From: Pohlia nutans
Taxonomy: Eukaryota > Streptophyta > Bryopsida > Bryales > Mniaceae
NCBI GenBank assembly: GCA_022496805.1
Contig: CM040089.1
Location: forward strand, 43,012,372-43,076,371
Length of the DNA stretch: 64,000 nucleotides
Direction: 5' to 3'
Numbering within the stretch: the first letter of the stretch is position 1; the number at the start of each line of letters is the position of its first letter. The notes beneath the pieces are model-generated. The model was not told the origin of the DNA. It saw nothing but the letters and a program-made list of their open reading frames with translations, and did no database searches. The position numbers were made by a program, and so were the translations under genes. Positions 46,344 through 57,900 of this stretch are shown here, in pieces.

Positions 46344-48157
46344 CCCAACTCAATACTAAAGAATATGCTTGAAAGCTTTCACAAACTACTCTTTTTATTT
46401 TTTACTCACTGCTACAAACAAAAACAAATCCCTGCCTCATGGAAAATAAGTTTAACCATACTACTTTATAAAAAAAGACGCCCCGCACAACTGCCAAATC
46501 ACAGACCAATAGCACTTGCAAACACAATATACAAATTCTTCACTAGTACACTAACATACATATTATCAGTATACGTTGAAAAATTCCAAATCCTACACGA
46601 TAGCCAAGAAGGATTCAGAGCAGAAAGAAGTACAGCAAGACAATTACAACTCCTCATAGCAGCACTAGAGGACGCAAAATTTACAAATCAAGACATATAC
46701 CTACTATATATAAACTTCAAAAACGCATTTGGCTCATTAGATCACGCAAGACTCTTAGCTATAATGAAAGACCTTGGATACCCAGAAGATGCAATAATGC
46801 TAGTTGGAAACATCTACTCCCACTCAAACACCATATTTACCGGAGAACACTTTGGCAAAACAAAACCAATACCGATTCAAAGAGGAACCATACAAGGAGA
46901 CACACTTAGTCCATATCTCTTCATAATTTTTCTAGAACCACTCTTGAGATGGCTACAAAGAGGGGAAAATGAATACACATTTGGTACATCAAAAATAAAA
47001 ATCAGCTCTGCAGCATACGCAGACGACCTAGCAACGATATCAAATAATACAAAATCACTACAAACACAATTAAATAAAATTGACAAATTCTGTGAATGGG
47101 CAGGTATGGAGCCATGGACTTGGGAGTTACAAAATGTGTTGTCACCGGTTGCCCAAATAAAACCAAAATGCAACCAAAAAAATTTAAAACCCACATGACA
47201 ACCCAAAAAATCAGTTATAGAGACCAAACACTACCAGTAGTACATCAAAATGAACCTTATGTTTACTTAGGCATACAGTTGGTTCCATCACTAAAATGGA
47301 AGCTCCAAACACATATCACCACAACTAAAATAATAGACCAATGTAAACAACTATCAAAATGCCCTGCAACTATCAAACAAAGCATCAGTATGGTGGACAC
47401 AGTAATCAGAGCAGGCATAGCCTACAGCTTCTTTGCAGTCCCATACTCACTACCAACCATTAAAAAACTTGACAAGAAAATTATTGCAATCCAAAAAAAA
47501 ATATGCGCACTCCCTAAAAGCACTGCAAACATAATAACACAACTACCTCATGATTTATTTGGACTAGAAGCCTTCTCTCTAAAAAATGCCTACCTTAGAT
47601 GCATTGGTGAACAACTTCGAAATGCACTTAACGACAAAGGAAGACTAGGAATAATATATAAAGGACTAATACAACACATACTTGCTAAAGCCGGTGGTGC
47701 CAAAGACATCTCAAGAATTAAACGCCAAGATTGCATTACATCGCCGACAACACAGACATTATTCCTTCTGAAAACAGCAGGTGGTATACACTTAAAAAGC
47801 ACAGAAGAAAACTTCCAACTTCATATGACCGAACTAGAACAAGAATGGCGATCTACAGCCATAACTGAACTTCCACACTTAGACCCACAACTCTCCATTA
47901 AACTATTGTATAAATTAATGGCACACAATATTTACAAAATAAAACATATCACCCTTCCCAACGGCACAAAACTAATGTCACCAAAAGAATTTAAAATATA
48001 CTATCAAAATCCAACTAAATTAGAAAAAAGTGCACTAAACATAGCAGAACAACTCTTCTGTGAACCAAAATGTACCCTAGATTGCCCAAATACATGCCAA
48101 ATACATTTACCACCCCGCACACTAAAAAAAAATATAAAATATATAACCACAGAATAA
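46329..48157 (+). pseudogene. LINE ORF2 segments: reverse transcriptase and thumb
   Basis: The first frame (to 47,198) shows LTILLYKK, NHRPIALANTIYK, QEGFRAERST, motif A YINFKNAFGSLDH, motif B RGTIQGDTLSPYLF and motif C YADDLATIS. In motif A the residue before Phe should be catalytic Asp but is Asn (AAC). A frame change near 47,105-47,120 moves into the second frame (47,096-48,157), which carries the thumb: KCVVTG, YVYLGIQLVPSLKW and a basic helical tail. Motif C has both Asp. Confidence 0.85.
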
Positions 48158-49009
48158 TACCAAGAACACCAATAAACCCCGTACAAATCCCTCAACCACA
48201 CCAACCACACCAACCATCCCCACCACAAAACATAAAAAACGATCCCATAAGATTCTCCATTCACACAATATTAAACCACAAAACAATTACAACAAAAGAC
48301 AAATATAAAATATCTAAAAAATACAACACCTATTTATGCCAATGGATAGACTCAAACCACATAACATACAATAAATGGTTAGTACAACGCGAACTATTTC
48401 CACTAAACCTACCAACAGTAATACATCATAATCTAAACTTACTTACAAAATACTACACAGATTATAAAAACAGACACTATCAAAATATCATAAATACACA
48501 ATTTACACCCGAACAAAATAGAGACACAAGATACATCCCACCCCAACAATAATCCCCTACATTAAAACATTCACAATTGAATGTAACCCAGAAAGAGACA
48601 TAGACACAAACAAGTGCACCATTCAAACACAAAATGACAAAACCCACATATACAACGACACCGGTAAATATATCACCACCATTCCGACTACAAGAATAAA
48701 ATGGTTATGGCAACAATATAACAACAACAAATATAACATCCACAGACTAATACCTGCTATACAAACATTTGAAACAGAAGTAGTCTGGTTATACCAAAGA
48801 TATGAACACAAAAACAGCAAAAAAGGTTCAATAAAAACACCACACCATACCATTCCAACTAACATTCTAGACACACTAATAACAACATTTAATATAACAC
48901 ACTCATACTTTTCCTCACCAATAACATGTTCCATGAAATCCACCCAATTTTACTCAACATTTGCCAGAGACAAGATTTTTGGCTCACTAGGGACAACCTT
49001 TCAATATAA
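48158..49009 (+). pseudogene. LINE ORF2 segment: degraded connector
   Basis: Pieces in two different frames (48,070-48,552 and 48,933-49,241) with a closed stretch between them. Composition and A/C bias match the rest of ORF2. No domain is recognised; it links RT to RNase H. Confidence 0.55.
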
Positions 49010-50860
49010 ATGGAAAGGTATCGGATATGCCCACCCAAATGGCGCCGAAACAGCACAACAAGCAATACATTGGGCAAGACTAGCAGCAAAACAAGACTTG
49101 AAACTGTCACAATTTTGGCAATTCCAGACACCAACTGGTACCAAAATTTATCACCATACAATGGACCCTTTCCGGATACGCACGCCATTATACATTTTAC
49201 CGCGGACACCATTACATATGGCAAACCAACAATACCACTAGAACCCAACAAAACCCGAACCGAACCACTTACAATACACATATGGTGTATTCACCATCAA
49301 AACAACAACATTGGCACAATTGCCCAAATAAACACCATAAACACAACAATAGAAAATTTACAAATTTCGCAATACCATACACAAACAACACCATCTACAC
49401 CACCAAACACAAAAGTTAACAAAAGCACAAAATGGAACAAACTAATATATCCACCATACAATAATCCACAAAACTTTGACATAATATCCCTACCAAACTT
49501 CGAAATAAACACTACGCTAAAATTTCTACCACAGTACAGCTACTACACAGATGGTTCTTTTGTACCACCAAAAGAAGCTGATGATGGCCATTGGAAAAAA
49601 GAAAAAGCAGGATATGGAATATACAACCCATCTAAGCCAGATGTACAAATATCAAAAAGACTGCCTGGACTGCAAACATACTTTAGAGCAGAACTAATGG
49701 CCATACATGAAACACTTACACTGATCACCACTAAATATATAAACGAACCTGTACATATCTTTACAGACTGCCTCAACTGTATACACGTTCTAAATACACA
49801 ACTAAAACACCCAACCCAACAAAACAACCACGCCGATAAAACCATATTAAAAGAAATGCTAAAAATGCTAAAAAAGCGAACACAACCCACCACAATATAC
49901 AAAGTAAAAGCACACGCTAAAATCAACGGAAATGAACACGCAGATCAACTCGCAAAAGAAGGCACCATGAAAAGAAGTTATCAATTTGCAGCAAATCCAC
50001 ACGAATTTGCATATACCACACCTTACCACTTCCAAAAAGACACATGGCCCGGTCGTAACAAACGACCAGACAAAGGTCTAGTTAGATGTTTGGAAGAATA
50101 CATAAAGAAATATGACCGTGAAAATAACCTAGAAATACTAGCAGAAGACTTTCCCAACATTAACAAATGGACAACAAACTCCATCATAGATAACAAAATG
50201 TCCAATGACTTCTGGAATAACCCAGAAATAACAGACGCACAAAAAACAAGCATACTAAAATTTAGAACCGGTCAATACATGGGTAACGCTAGAAAGCAAT
50301 TAATTTTCGGCATACAAAGATTCCTCTCAAAAACATGTCCCATATGTAACTCACAAGATGCAGATACATGGCTACATGTACTTTTACTATGCAAACAACA
50401 CCATATACACGCACTAAGAACCAAAAGACACAACAAAGCGGTGTGGGAATTAAGAAAATTAATACTATCCTCAAATATATCAAGATGCTACACTTTCATG
50501 AATGCGGGCACATTCAACAATAATCCACAAGAAAACACAGTTCCTTCATGGTTATTACCATGTACTTGTGATCAACAAAGGTGTCAAGGTAATGCCAGAT
50601 TCAAACCAGATATACTATGCATTAAACGCCTCCCATACCAAAGTCCACCTCCTCTAAACCCTGATGATAAGCTAACAATACAATTTATAGAATTCACATA
50701 CACAAACGACAGATTCTCACCAGAAACAATTGGCAGGAAAATTGTAAAATACCAACCTCTAATTAATAACATCATACAACAAGGTTGGAAAGTAGATCCT
50801 ATCATAGTCATTACAGCTGGAGCCAGAGGAACCACACACTCATACACGTCCCCTCAATGA
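49010..50860 (+). pseudogene. LINE ORF2 segment: RNase H, CCHC finger and restriction-like endonuclease
   Basis: RNase H (about 49,530-49,965) has YYTDGSF, AELMAIHETL, HIFTDCLNCI and NEHADQLAKEG, so all four catalytic acidic residues are present. A CCHC finger follows (CPIC, then His and Cys in WLHVLLLC, from 50,336). The last part has a Cys pair (CTCDQQRC), FKPDILCI, FIEFTYTNDRF, a Lys-Tyr motif (KIVKYQPL) and DPIIVITAGARG. PD, then E-x-T, then K with a terminal hydrophobic strand and Gly is the layout of restriction-like endonucleases of R2/CRE-type LINEs, also placed after a CCHC finger. The spacing between PD and E is about 25 residues, longer than in R2. RLE is a strong inference, not proven. 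Confidence 0.78.
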
Positions 50861-51523
50861 AACAACTAGAAACAAAATTTAACATATGCGAAACCTCTAT
50901 AAAACACACATTCAAAGCAATAAATACCATTGCCATACAGTATGTCGGATCTATTCTTTTACATAAAAGACGTATAGAGAATAATCAACCAATACCAACA
51001 TAATAGTTCAATAAAAGAGAGGGGGTAGTGGTGAAAACCACTGCTAGCCATTCTTTTCAAACAACTAGCTCAACTTGTCTCAGGGGATAGGACGGGCCGG
51101 TTGGTTGGCACAACTTTCCTGCCATGATAATTCACTAACAGCACCAAGCCATGTGCATCACACCACTGCTCAACGAGCCCATTTGGTTTCGAACCCGGAC
51201 CACATAAATGAGATACAACGCCCTTCACCAACCAACCAAAGAACTCATGACTTGGTGATAATACTTAGCTCTAAATATACTTATATACAAACTAACACTC
51301 AACCATCATTACTTTGTTTTTATCCTTTGTTACTGTTACTGTTACTTTGTTTTGGTTACTATAGTGTCCATCCTCGAAAGGAGAGAGTAGTATTGTTCCA
51401 AGGTCCCTTAGTTCGGTGGGCATCGGGGCATTGACATTACGAACGGACACTTTATTCACGCCGGCCTTGCAATAGGGTCGGTGTTTCTATCTATCTATCT
51501 ATCTATTTATCTATCTATCTATC
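50861..51523 (+). other. LINE 3' UTR with GNRA hairpin and CTAT tail
   Basis: At 51,027-51,042 the sequence AGTGGTGAAAACCACT folds into a 6-bp stem capped by a GAAA tetraloop. LINE 3' UTRs often hold a stem-loop recognised by their own RT. The element ends in CTAT repeats (about 51,487-51,523), a microsatellite tail in place of poly(A). Confidence 0.65.
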
Positions 51524-51535
51524 TGTTTTTCAATG
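51524..51535 (+). repeat. Right target-site duplication of the LINE
   Basis: TGTTTTTCAATG, exact copy of 41,255-41,266. Confidence 0.85.
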
Positions 51536-51559
51536 CATTTCCAATGATGTTCAAAGATA

Positions 51560-52561
51560 ATGAAGAAGACAAGTGATGTGCCAATGGTGAAGATTGTATT
51601 GAAGGAAGGTGTCGAGGGGGAGCATTGGGCTAATATCTCCATTGACCAAAAGCCATTCAAATGCCTTGTCCACAGTAATGGGAAGAAATGTCACTTTGGC
51701 CCATTCAAGTACCGTCATCACATGGCACAACACATGAAAATACATCATGCCATTTTTGTACCCACTATGAAGCCAGGGCCCAAGGTAGATGAAAACAAAA
51801 AGGAAATGAAGAAGAAAAGAACTGTCAACTCCAAAGCAATGAACTTGAAGGTGATGACAAATACCTTCAAGAGGGCGAGAAAGGAGTTTTGGAAGAAAAA
51901 GAAGCAATGGAAGGAGAGGGTAGAGATGGCATGGGAGAAATTAGCAGTGAAAGCCAATCAAGAAGCAGCTCCAAGATCGTGTACAATTCTCCTATCGCTA
52001 ATGAATAAGGAAAATAAATTGGAGGAGCTCATTGGAGTGAAGAAAATGGGTGAAGGAGTTCTTGACCTAAGTTGGAAAAATTGCATAATTCCAAAGTCCT
52101 TGCTAATTTGGTTATGAATACTCCAAGTTCGAATACTAGGGTGACAAAGTCCATGAGAACAGCGTTCCTTAAGAAAGACTGGTCCAAAAACGAGAAGAAA
52201 AGAGAAGCTTTAGTGACTCCAATTGTGGAATGGCATCGTGCAAAATCCATCAATGACATGTAAGTATCATATTTCCTTCCGAATTTATAGTTGATATTGA
52301 GACTTTGTTTTGTGAATATATTACTAATACCTTCACATTCTAAATGATATTTTAATTTGAATTATTGTTTTATCTAGGTTTATTGCAGGGAAGGACAACT
52401 AGATTTCCCGGTATACAAACCTCACGAAAGAATTGTATGAAATGGAGAATGCCACTCAAATGGATCGTATTGAGGCATCATGTGCTGCTTCCCAGACCAA
52501 GTTCATGGAGGGTACCACAATCCTCCACAATGATGATCAGGAGGGCAATGATTTAGACTAG
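51560..52561 (+). pseudogene. Two-exon basic protein with Cys/His cluster, damaged, unrecognised
   Basis: ATG at 51,560 starts 186 codons. An N-terminal Cys/His-rich segment (FKCLVHSNGKKCHFGP, then HHMAQHMKIHH) looks like a non-standard C2H2 finger. A strongly basic helical region follows (KEFWKKKKQWKERVEMAWEKL). Coding quality then passes into another frame near 52,070 (HNSKVLANLVMNTPSSN, then WHRAKSINDM). This ends at a good donor (GACAT then GTAAGT, 52,260). After a 118-bp intron the acceptor ATCTAG leads to exon 2, where TAG at 52,400 is in frame; beyond it a well-formed acidic tail (ELYEMENATQMDRIEAS) runs to 52,561. An alternative acceptor avoids the TAG but stops near 52,440. The LINE sits 25 bp upstream of the ATG, so the gene's 5' end is displaced by 10 kb. 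Probably a pseudogene of an unfamiliar gene. Confidence 0.5.
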
Positions 52562-52886
52562 AACAGTTAAATTCGGACTAGAGTTTTTTTTTTCTATGTA
52601 CATATTGGTTGATGTATTCCAACAGTAATTTCTTTGTCTATTTTGGTTTGCCCATGATAATGTGATATGAACTAGATTGCTCAAACGGGACATGCGTTTG
52701 ATGCTCTCTAGGTTCAAATGTATGATTTTGCCTTGATGATTGAAATCCAACGTCACATGTTATGTTGATCAATGACAAAAAAATGAGTTTCTCTCTACAC
52801 AAGAATTGACTTTTATAGTGTGATTTTGCAATGAAACATAGAATTTTATTAGAATTTCAAAGCATATTATAATCCTGAATAGGGAA
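52562..52886. other. AT-rich spacer
   Basis: Nothing recognised. Confidence 0.35.
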
Positions 52887-52993
52887 TTAACCTCTAAAAG
52901 TCCAACCATTCATAAAGTGGACGATGTACAAAATCAAACGCAATTCTCTCATCCTTCATTTGCCATTTGTAGTGTGAATGTTTTGCTATATAT
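52887..52993 (+). mobile_element. Left-end fragment of a family B element
   Basis: TTAACCTCTAAAAGTCCAAC, then GATGTACA, TCTCATCC and CATTTGTAGTGTG, matches the first ~105 bp of family B and breaks off exactly where the next TTAA element starts. Confidence 0.6.
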
Positions 52994-53232
52994 TTAACCC
53001 TTTAAGGACCAAGAATTCATGGTGTAAAAATGAAGAATTCAATCATTCATATAATGAAAAGCATGATTTAGATAGGACCAAATTTTATATCATGAGAATT
53101 AGTAAAGAACATCACATGTGTTGACCAAAGACATAAATAATTTTGAACAATAGAAACTTCACATAGAACCCACTAAAAACAACTACAAAAACATGAAGCC
53201 AAATTTGGCCTTCTTGGTCCTTGAAGGGTTAA
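52994..53232 (+). mobile_element. 239-bp TTAA-bounded MITE, family A, well preserved
   Basis: Starts TTAACCCTTTAAGGACCAAG and ends with its complement (CTTGGTCCTTGAAGGGTTAA) with one mismatch. This is the clearest family A copy in the window, and its insertion apparently truncated the family B element to its left. Confidence 0.85.
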
Positions 53233-53955
53233 TGAGACCAAAAAAATGGTTTATGAATGAAGTCGACTATTCATGTTCAATTCCAAGTGCGTAAATTATT
53301 TTAATCAAATTTTTTATGTGAAGGACTTTTGCTTGTTGATGCCACCTCTTCAAGTGAAATTCAAATCATTCAAGCTACTTTTAGATTTTACACGGGTTCG
53401 AACTACAAAAAGAGTCCAAAAAAACGGTTCACCATGTAGTGTATTTTGAATATTTTAGCGTGTTCTACTTGAACTAATCTTAGGCTATGAAAATGAGTTC
53501 CATTGCATTTGAGCTTGATTAATAAACTGAAGCTTGCCAAGTCTAGTTTCTACTGCACTTTTAATTTTTGGAAAAGTCTGAAAATTGGGTGTTTTGTTGT
53601 AGTTTGGTAGGTGTCACCAAGGTGTAGCAAAAATTTCAAAATTTACATACACGGATGATTTTCATACCCCTAAACTTTTCTTCATTGTAATTTACATCTT
53701 TGGAAGGAAAAACGAAATTTTCTGATACATTTTGTAATTGATATGAATTTTCTTTACAATCACTTCCAGAAAGCAGAGTAATATCAAACTTTCACCAAAA
53801 TTTATGAAAAATTCATGATTTGTAATAGACATGTGGCTTCATCTACTAAAAACATGAAGTTGAATTCTTGTATTGTTTTGAGTCGCAAAATTGAGTGTGG
53901 CAGATAAAACATGATTCCATGGTCATAGACCCAACATGTAGGGATTAAATTGTAT
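53233..53955. other. AT-rich intergenic DNA
   Basis: Nothing recognised. Confidence 0.4.
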
Positions 53956-54305
53956 CTTTGTTATGGAAGTCGGGCAATACCCATCGCGGCAGCCTTACAA
54001 ACTACAAGTTGTATCTCTGGGACGAGGTCCGAGCAATACCCATCGCGGCAGCCTTCCAAACTAACAAGTTGTATCTCTGGGACGAGGTCCGAGCAATACC
54101 CATCGCAGCAGCCTTCCGAACTACAAATTGTATCTCTGGGACAAGGTCCGAGCAATACCCATCGCGGCAGCCTTCCAAACTACAAGTTGTATCTCTGGGG
54201 AGAAGCGGCAGCAAGTTCTATCTCTGGGAGACGCTGAGCAATACCCATCACTACGTCGGTCGGGAATGCGAAGATGTATCTCTGGGCTCGAAGGGATACC
54301 CATCA
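53956..54305 (+). repeat. Minisatellite, period 59-60 bp, about 4.5 copies
   Basis: Units of the form AGCAATACCCATCGCGGCAG, CCTTCCAAACTACAAG, TTGTATCTCTGGGACGAGGT recur at 53,974, 54,033, 54,093, 54,152 and in part near 54,240. G+C is much higher than in the surroundings. The array is open in several frames on both strands because of its periodicity, which is not evidence of coding. Confidence 0.85.
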
Positions 54306-54359
54306 CTCCTGAAGTAGGGTTTGGGACACGCGTTGAGAAGAACAGTTCGTCTTCTCCAT

Positions 54360-54985
54360 CTCCTCACTAATTTTCGCATTCAATTTTCTCTTAGTGTCAC
54401 CATTTGGGAACTCACTTTTTCAATCAATTTAGGGTTTGAAATTGACGACTTTGATAGTCCTTCGTACTCTTGTCTCGGCGAAGATGACACGAGATTTTTT
54501 TACATTTTGGAGCTCTTGTGAACTCATGGTTTTGTCGCTTCTCGGAAGAGTTTCCTGTGTCTGAAATTCAAGATTAACGTTTTCTGAATTGGAAACCCTT
54601 TAAGAGGTTTTCCTACAAATCTAGAGTCTGAATCAATAGCAATTATGTGACGTCGTTGCTAGTCCTTCGTAATCTTGTCTCAGTAATTTTCATGTTCAAT
54701 ATTCTCTTGGATTACAGTGTCACCATTTCGAAACTCCTTCCGAGATTTTCAATCAGTTTAGGGTTTGCATCAGCTGGAAATTGATAGTCCTTCATACTCT
54801 TGTCTCGGTGAAGATGAAATGAGAATTTTTTACACTGTGGAGCTCTTGTGAACTCATGAAATTTTGTCGCTTGTCGGAAGAGTGTCCCTGAAGAGTGTCT
54901 GAATTCAGGATTAGTGTTTCCTGAATTGAAATCCCTTCCAGAGATTTTCCTATAGATTTAAGGTTTGAATCAACTGCAATGTTCC
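54360..54985 (+). repeat. Tandem duplication, period about 320 bp
   Basis: Copies at about 54,366-54,660 and 54,688-54,985 share TTCAATTTTCTCTT / TTCAATATTCTCTT, GTGTCACCATTT, TGATAGTCCTTC, TACTCTTGTCTCGG, TGGAGCTCTTGTGAACTCAT and TTTTGTCGCTT. The motif TTTAGGGTTTG, common in plant 5' UTRs, is in both. This may be an exon or leader region of an unannotated transcript. Confidence 0.75.
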
Positions 54986-57900
54986 AATGTTCGTTAAAAT
55001 CTTGTCTGAATGTACCTTACTAGGCTCGCAATCTGACACCCTGTGATGGTAGAATTAATTCCAGGTGAAGCTGGAGATTGATGTGCAGGGAGCGTATGTA
55101 ACGCAGGTGATCATCGTCGACAAAGCGAAAGCCATTGGCGCCTTTGTGTGAAGTGAAGGTTTTTTGAGCTCTTTCCGTTAATTTTAGTGGTAGTTGTGTG
55201 TTTAAAACTGTTGAATCATTGTTGAATTGCCAATGCAGAGCAGCTTGGAGATGGAAGTTGCATTGGAGATGAAGACAAGATGTATAAACTGAACTCTACT
55301 TGAGAATTTCCATCGTAAACATACGCTTATGTTTCTCCTCACTTTAAGCAACTTGTTCACAGGTTGCAAGTTTGTAACCTTATCAACTTGGAACTATATA
55401 TGATAGTGCATATATCTCTTTGAAGTGTGATATATAATATACTAGGAACACCTTTAGACCTGAACTCAATGTCGGAAACAACTAAGCGCAAGACTCATGA
55501 TTTTAACGATGCAGGAAAGAGGGTTATGAAGTAAATCATGTAGTTGTAAATCAGAAGGACTTTGCTTTTTGTTTGTTACATGTTTGATTTTTGATTCAAC
55601 TAGAGGATATGATTCATTTCTTTGTGAATGAAGATTAGTTCAGACGTTGGGAAGGTACAGAGATTTCGTTGATGCTTTGAAAGGTGTAACTGTGCATGTT
55701 ACATTCCTTTTCGGCTTTGCAATGATAGTGCTTCTAAATGTGGCTCAAGTAACATTATCCAATAGGGTTTTTAGTAAACTGTGGAGAATCAGGAGGCTAG
55801 AGAAGGTGAGTAACATAATGTCGAGTCTTCTCATTGAATCACTAACATTCAGGAGGCTCTGTCCCTTTGTGAGGTAGTTGCAGTGTAATTGTGTAAATAG
55901 TGTTTCATTTCAAGGACCAAGGCTCAGATTTTGAGTAGCAAACTTATTCAAACTTTATCTTTCATTACAAATACATCATAGTAAAGTTGGGCAAGACTAT
56001 TTTGGTGCCATTTTGACACCAAAGGGCGCAACAAGTCATTTTAGTGTCATTTTATCTATACTAAGTTGGTATAGAGGTTGGCACCAAATTATCTTAATTG
56101 TAAATTCTTGAAATTGCACGTAGTAAGAAATAGTGGACAAACTCATTTCCATTTAGCAAAAGGTGAAGGGTCATAGACATTTAGCCAATTTATGTTTACA
56201 CCACTTGATACTTAAGCCCAACCAAGTGTAAGAATAGATGAGTTTTTGTTAGTATAGGAGACACGATGAGGTGCCGAACAGTTTTAGTATCTCTGTTTTA
56301 GTGTAATCCGAAACGTTGTTATGCAAGGAACTAGATTCATAGCTAATATGGTCAAAGGAAGTTAAGTGTGGGAAAAATTATATTATCTGTAATTTTGAGT
56401 ACGTCCTTTGTGGACTCTCCGCTTGTTTAAATGTCTTTGTTCTCTAATATCACATACAATGTTCTTAATCGATTTCGTCGATATAAATTTCATTCTTCTC
56501 AATGTGATCAATGGAATTTATCTTTGAAATCCAAGATTCCTTGGTCCTTTAGGGGTTCAATAATAAGGGTAGTGGCCAATACTAGTAGAGACCAAATTTC
56601 TTCAAGAATATTCCAATGGACTAAAGTATGCCTAATTTAGATGCTACATGCATGGAAAACGTTGAAAGTTTCATAGGTATATGATCAAAACCAACATGAG
56701 TTCTCATGTACGTTTTCCATTTGAACGAATATGTACTTGCACGGTGTCACAACTAGCTCATTGTTTCTCACTGGTTTGATTCAGGGTTTAGGGTTTCATG
56801 GGTATTCTGGATTTTATTTTCTTAAGGTAGTTGTAGGGTTGAAAAGAATAGAGGTTTTTTGTGACAAAGCTTGCATCCATAGCGTTTAAGTGCCTCATTG
56901 CTGTTGAAGCTGAGAACTGAGTTTCTGAAGATGATGACGTATAATGGTGGTGATTGCGAGTGAGGAGGCAACATTTTTAAGAGGACCATCAAAACTAACA
57001 TTGAGAACGATGATTTTCTTGACTGGCATGTAAAGGAGGTGGATCATTCTTCCTTAGCTTACTTTTACAACATATGCAACTGACAATATTTCATTTTTTC
57101 TTTTCTTTCCAATCTCCTCTACTCTTTATTTCTTTATTAAATCACATCCGTAAGACTGTGATTGTTGGTGATGGCTTGGAGACGTGCCTTGTTGGACCTT
57201 TTACATGTGCTTCGTGAAGCAGAGAGTGCAGTTATCGATGTAAGCATGATAATTGATTCTTCGGTTTTTTTGCTAACCTTTTTTTTGTTCAAGGTGGATG
57301 ACCCAATAAACCGACATGTACCATGAATCAACAATATCTCCAACAAGCCTTTCACAAAAGCGTTTGTATGATATACCAATCCTAGATTTGCGTAAAAAGC
57401 TTAAAGGTTTTGTTTATGGATCATCCACCATAGTGACTGGAATTTGAAATCACTATGTTTCATTGTTGTTAATAGGATATGTTAGCTAGGTGAATCAAGT
57501 CCAATGCTCTGGAGCCGTGGAATTGGAACATATACTTCTTTTTGCTTTGAATATATAGTATGGCCATACGATAACATCTCCTTTTTTCCTATCAGGTTCA
57601 ATTATTCTAACTTTTCGTCTTAGGTTTCATTCAAGCTGGTTGACTCACACACTGCAACAAAATCACAGTATGGTGTTGATTTTTGTTATGTTCTTGTTTT
57701 ATTTTGATGTATTGGAGGCCGTGAATATTACTAAAATTTTGGTTGGTATAAACATGTTTATTCTTCTCGCAATTGGATCACGCATTTTTTTTTCTTTGGT
57801 CTGTTTTTTCCTATTCATCTGGCATTGAAATCCAACAACTATGTTCAACGTCAAATTGAGGTTAGTTTACTCCTAAAAGACATAGCTTGATTGATTTCCA

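Larger units (their letters stand above)
43947..50860 (+). pseudogene. LINE ORF2 (endonuclease-RT-RNase H-CCHC-RLE), broken copy
   Basis: Coding continuity can be followed through at least seven frame segments: 43,947-44,366; 44,285-45,535; about 45,637-46,343; 46,329-47,198; 47,096-48,157; 48,070-48,552; 48,933-49,241; and 49,010-50,860. Junctions sit in A-rich runs or at point stops such as TGA at 45,533. Domain order is 2A, APE endonuclease, linker, RT, RT thumb and connector, RNase H, CCHC, RLE-like. Beyond the frame changes, the first catalytic Asp of RT motif A is replaced by Asn, so the copy is inactive on several counts. Described as found; no intact version is inferred here. Confidence 0.85.
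41267..51523 (+). mobile_element. Full-length 10.26-kb LINE with APE, RT, RNase H and probable RLE (Dualen/RandI-like)
   Basis: The element is bounded by an exact 12-bp duplication and ends in a CTAT microsatellite tail. It carries a 684-codon first frame, then a long broken second frame with a 2A-like motif, APE-type endonuclease, reverse transcriptase, RNase H, CCHC finger and a C-terminal PD-(D/E)-like segment. Having both an N-terminal APE and a C-terminal restriction-like endonuclease is the defining feature of Dualen/RandI elements, first described from Chlamydomonas. The sense strand is rich in A and C and poor in G across 43.2-51.0 kb, unlike the flanks. At least six frame changes or stops make this copy non-autonomous. 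Confidence 0.85.

Noticed and set aside
53950..54317. Overlapping frames in the 59-60-bp minisatellite
   Set aside because: Open on both strands because of periodicity; no codon or domain signal.
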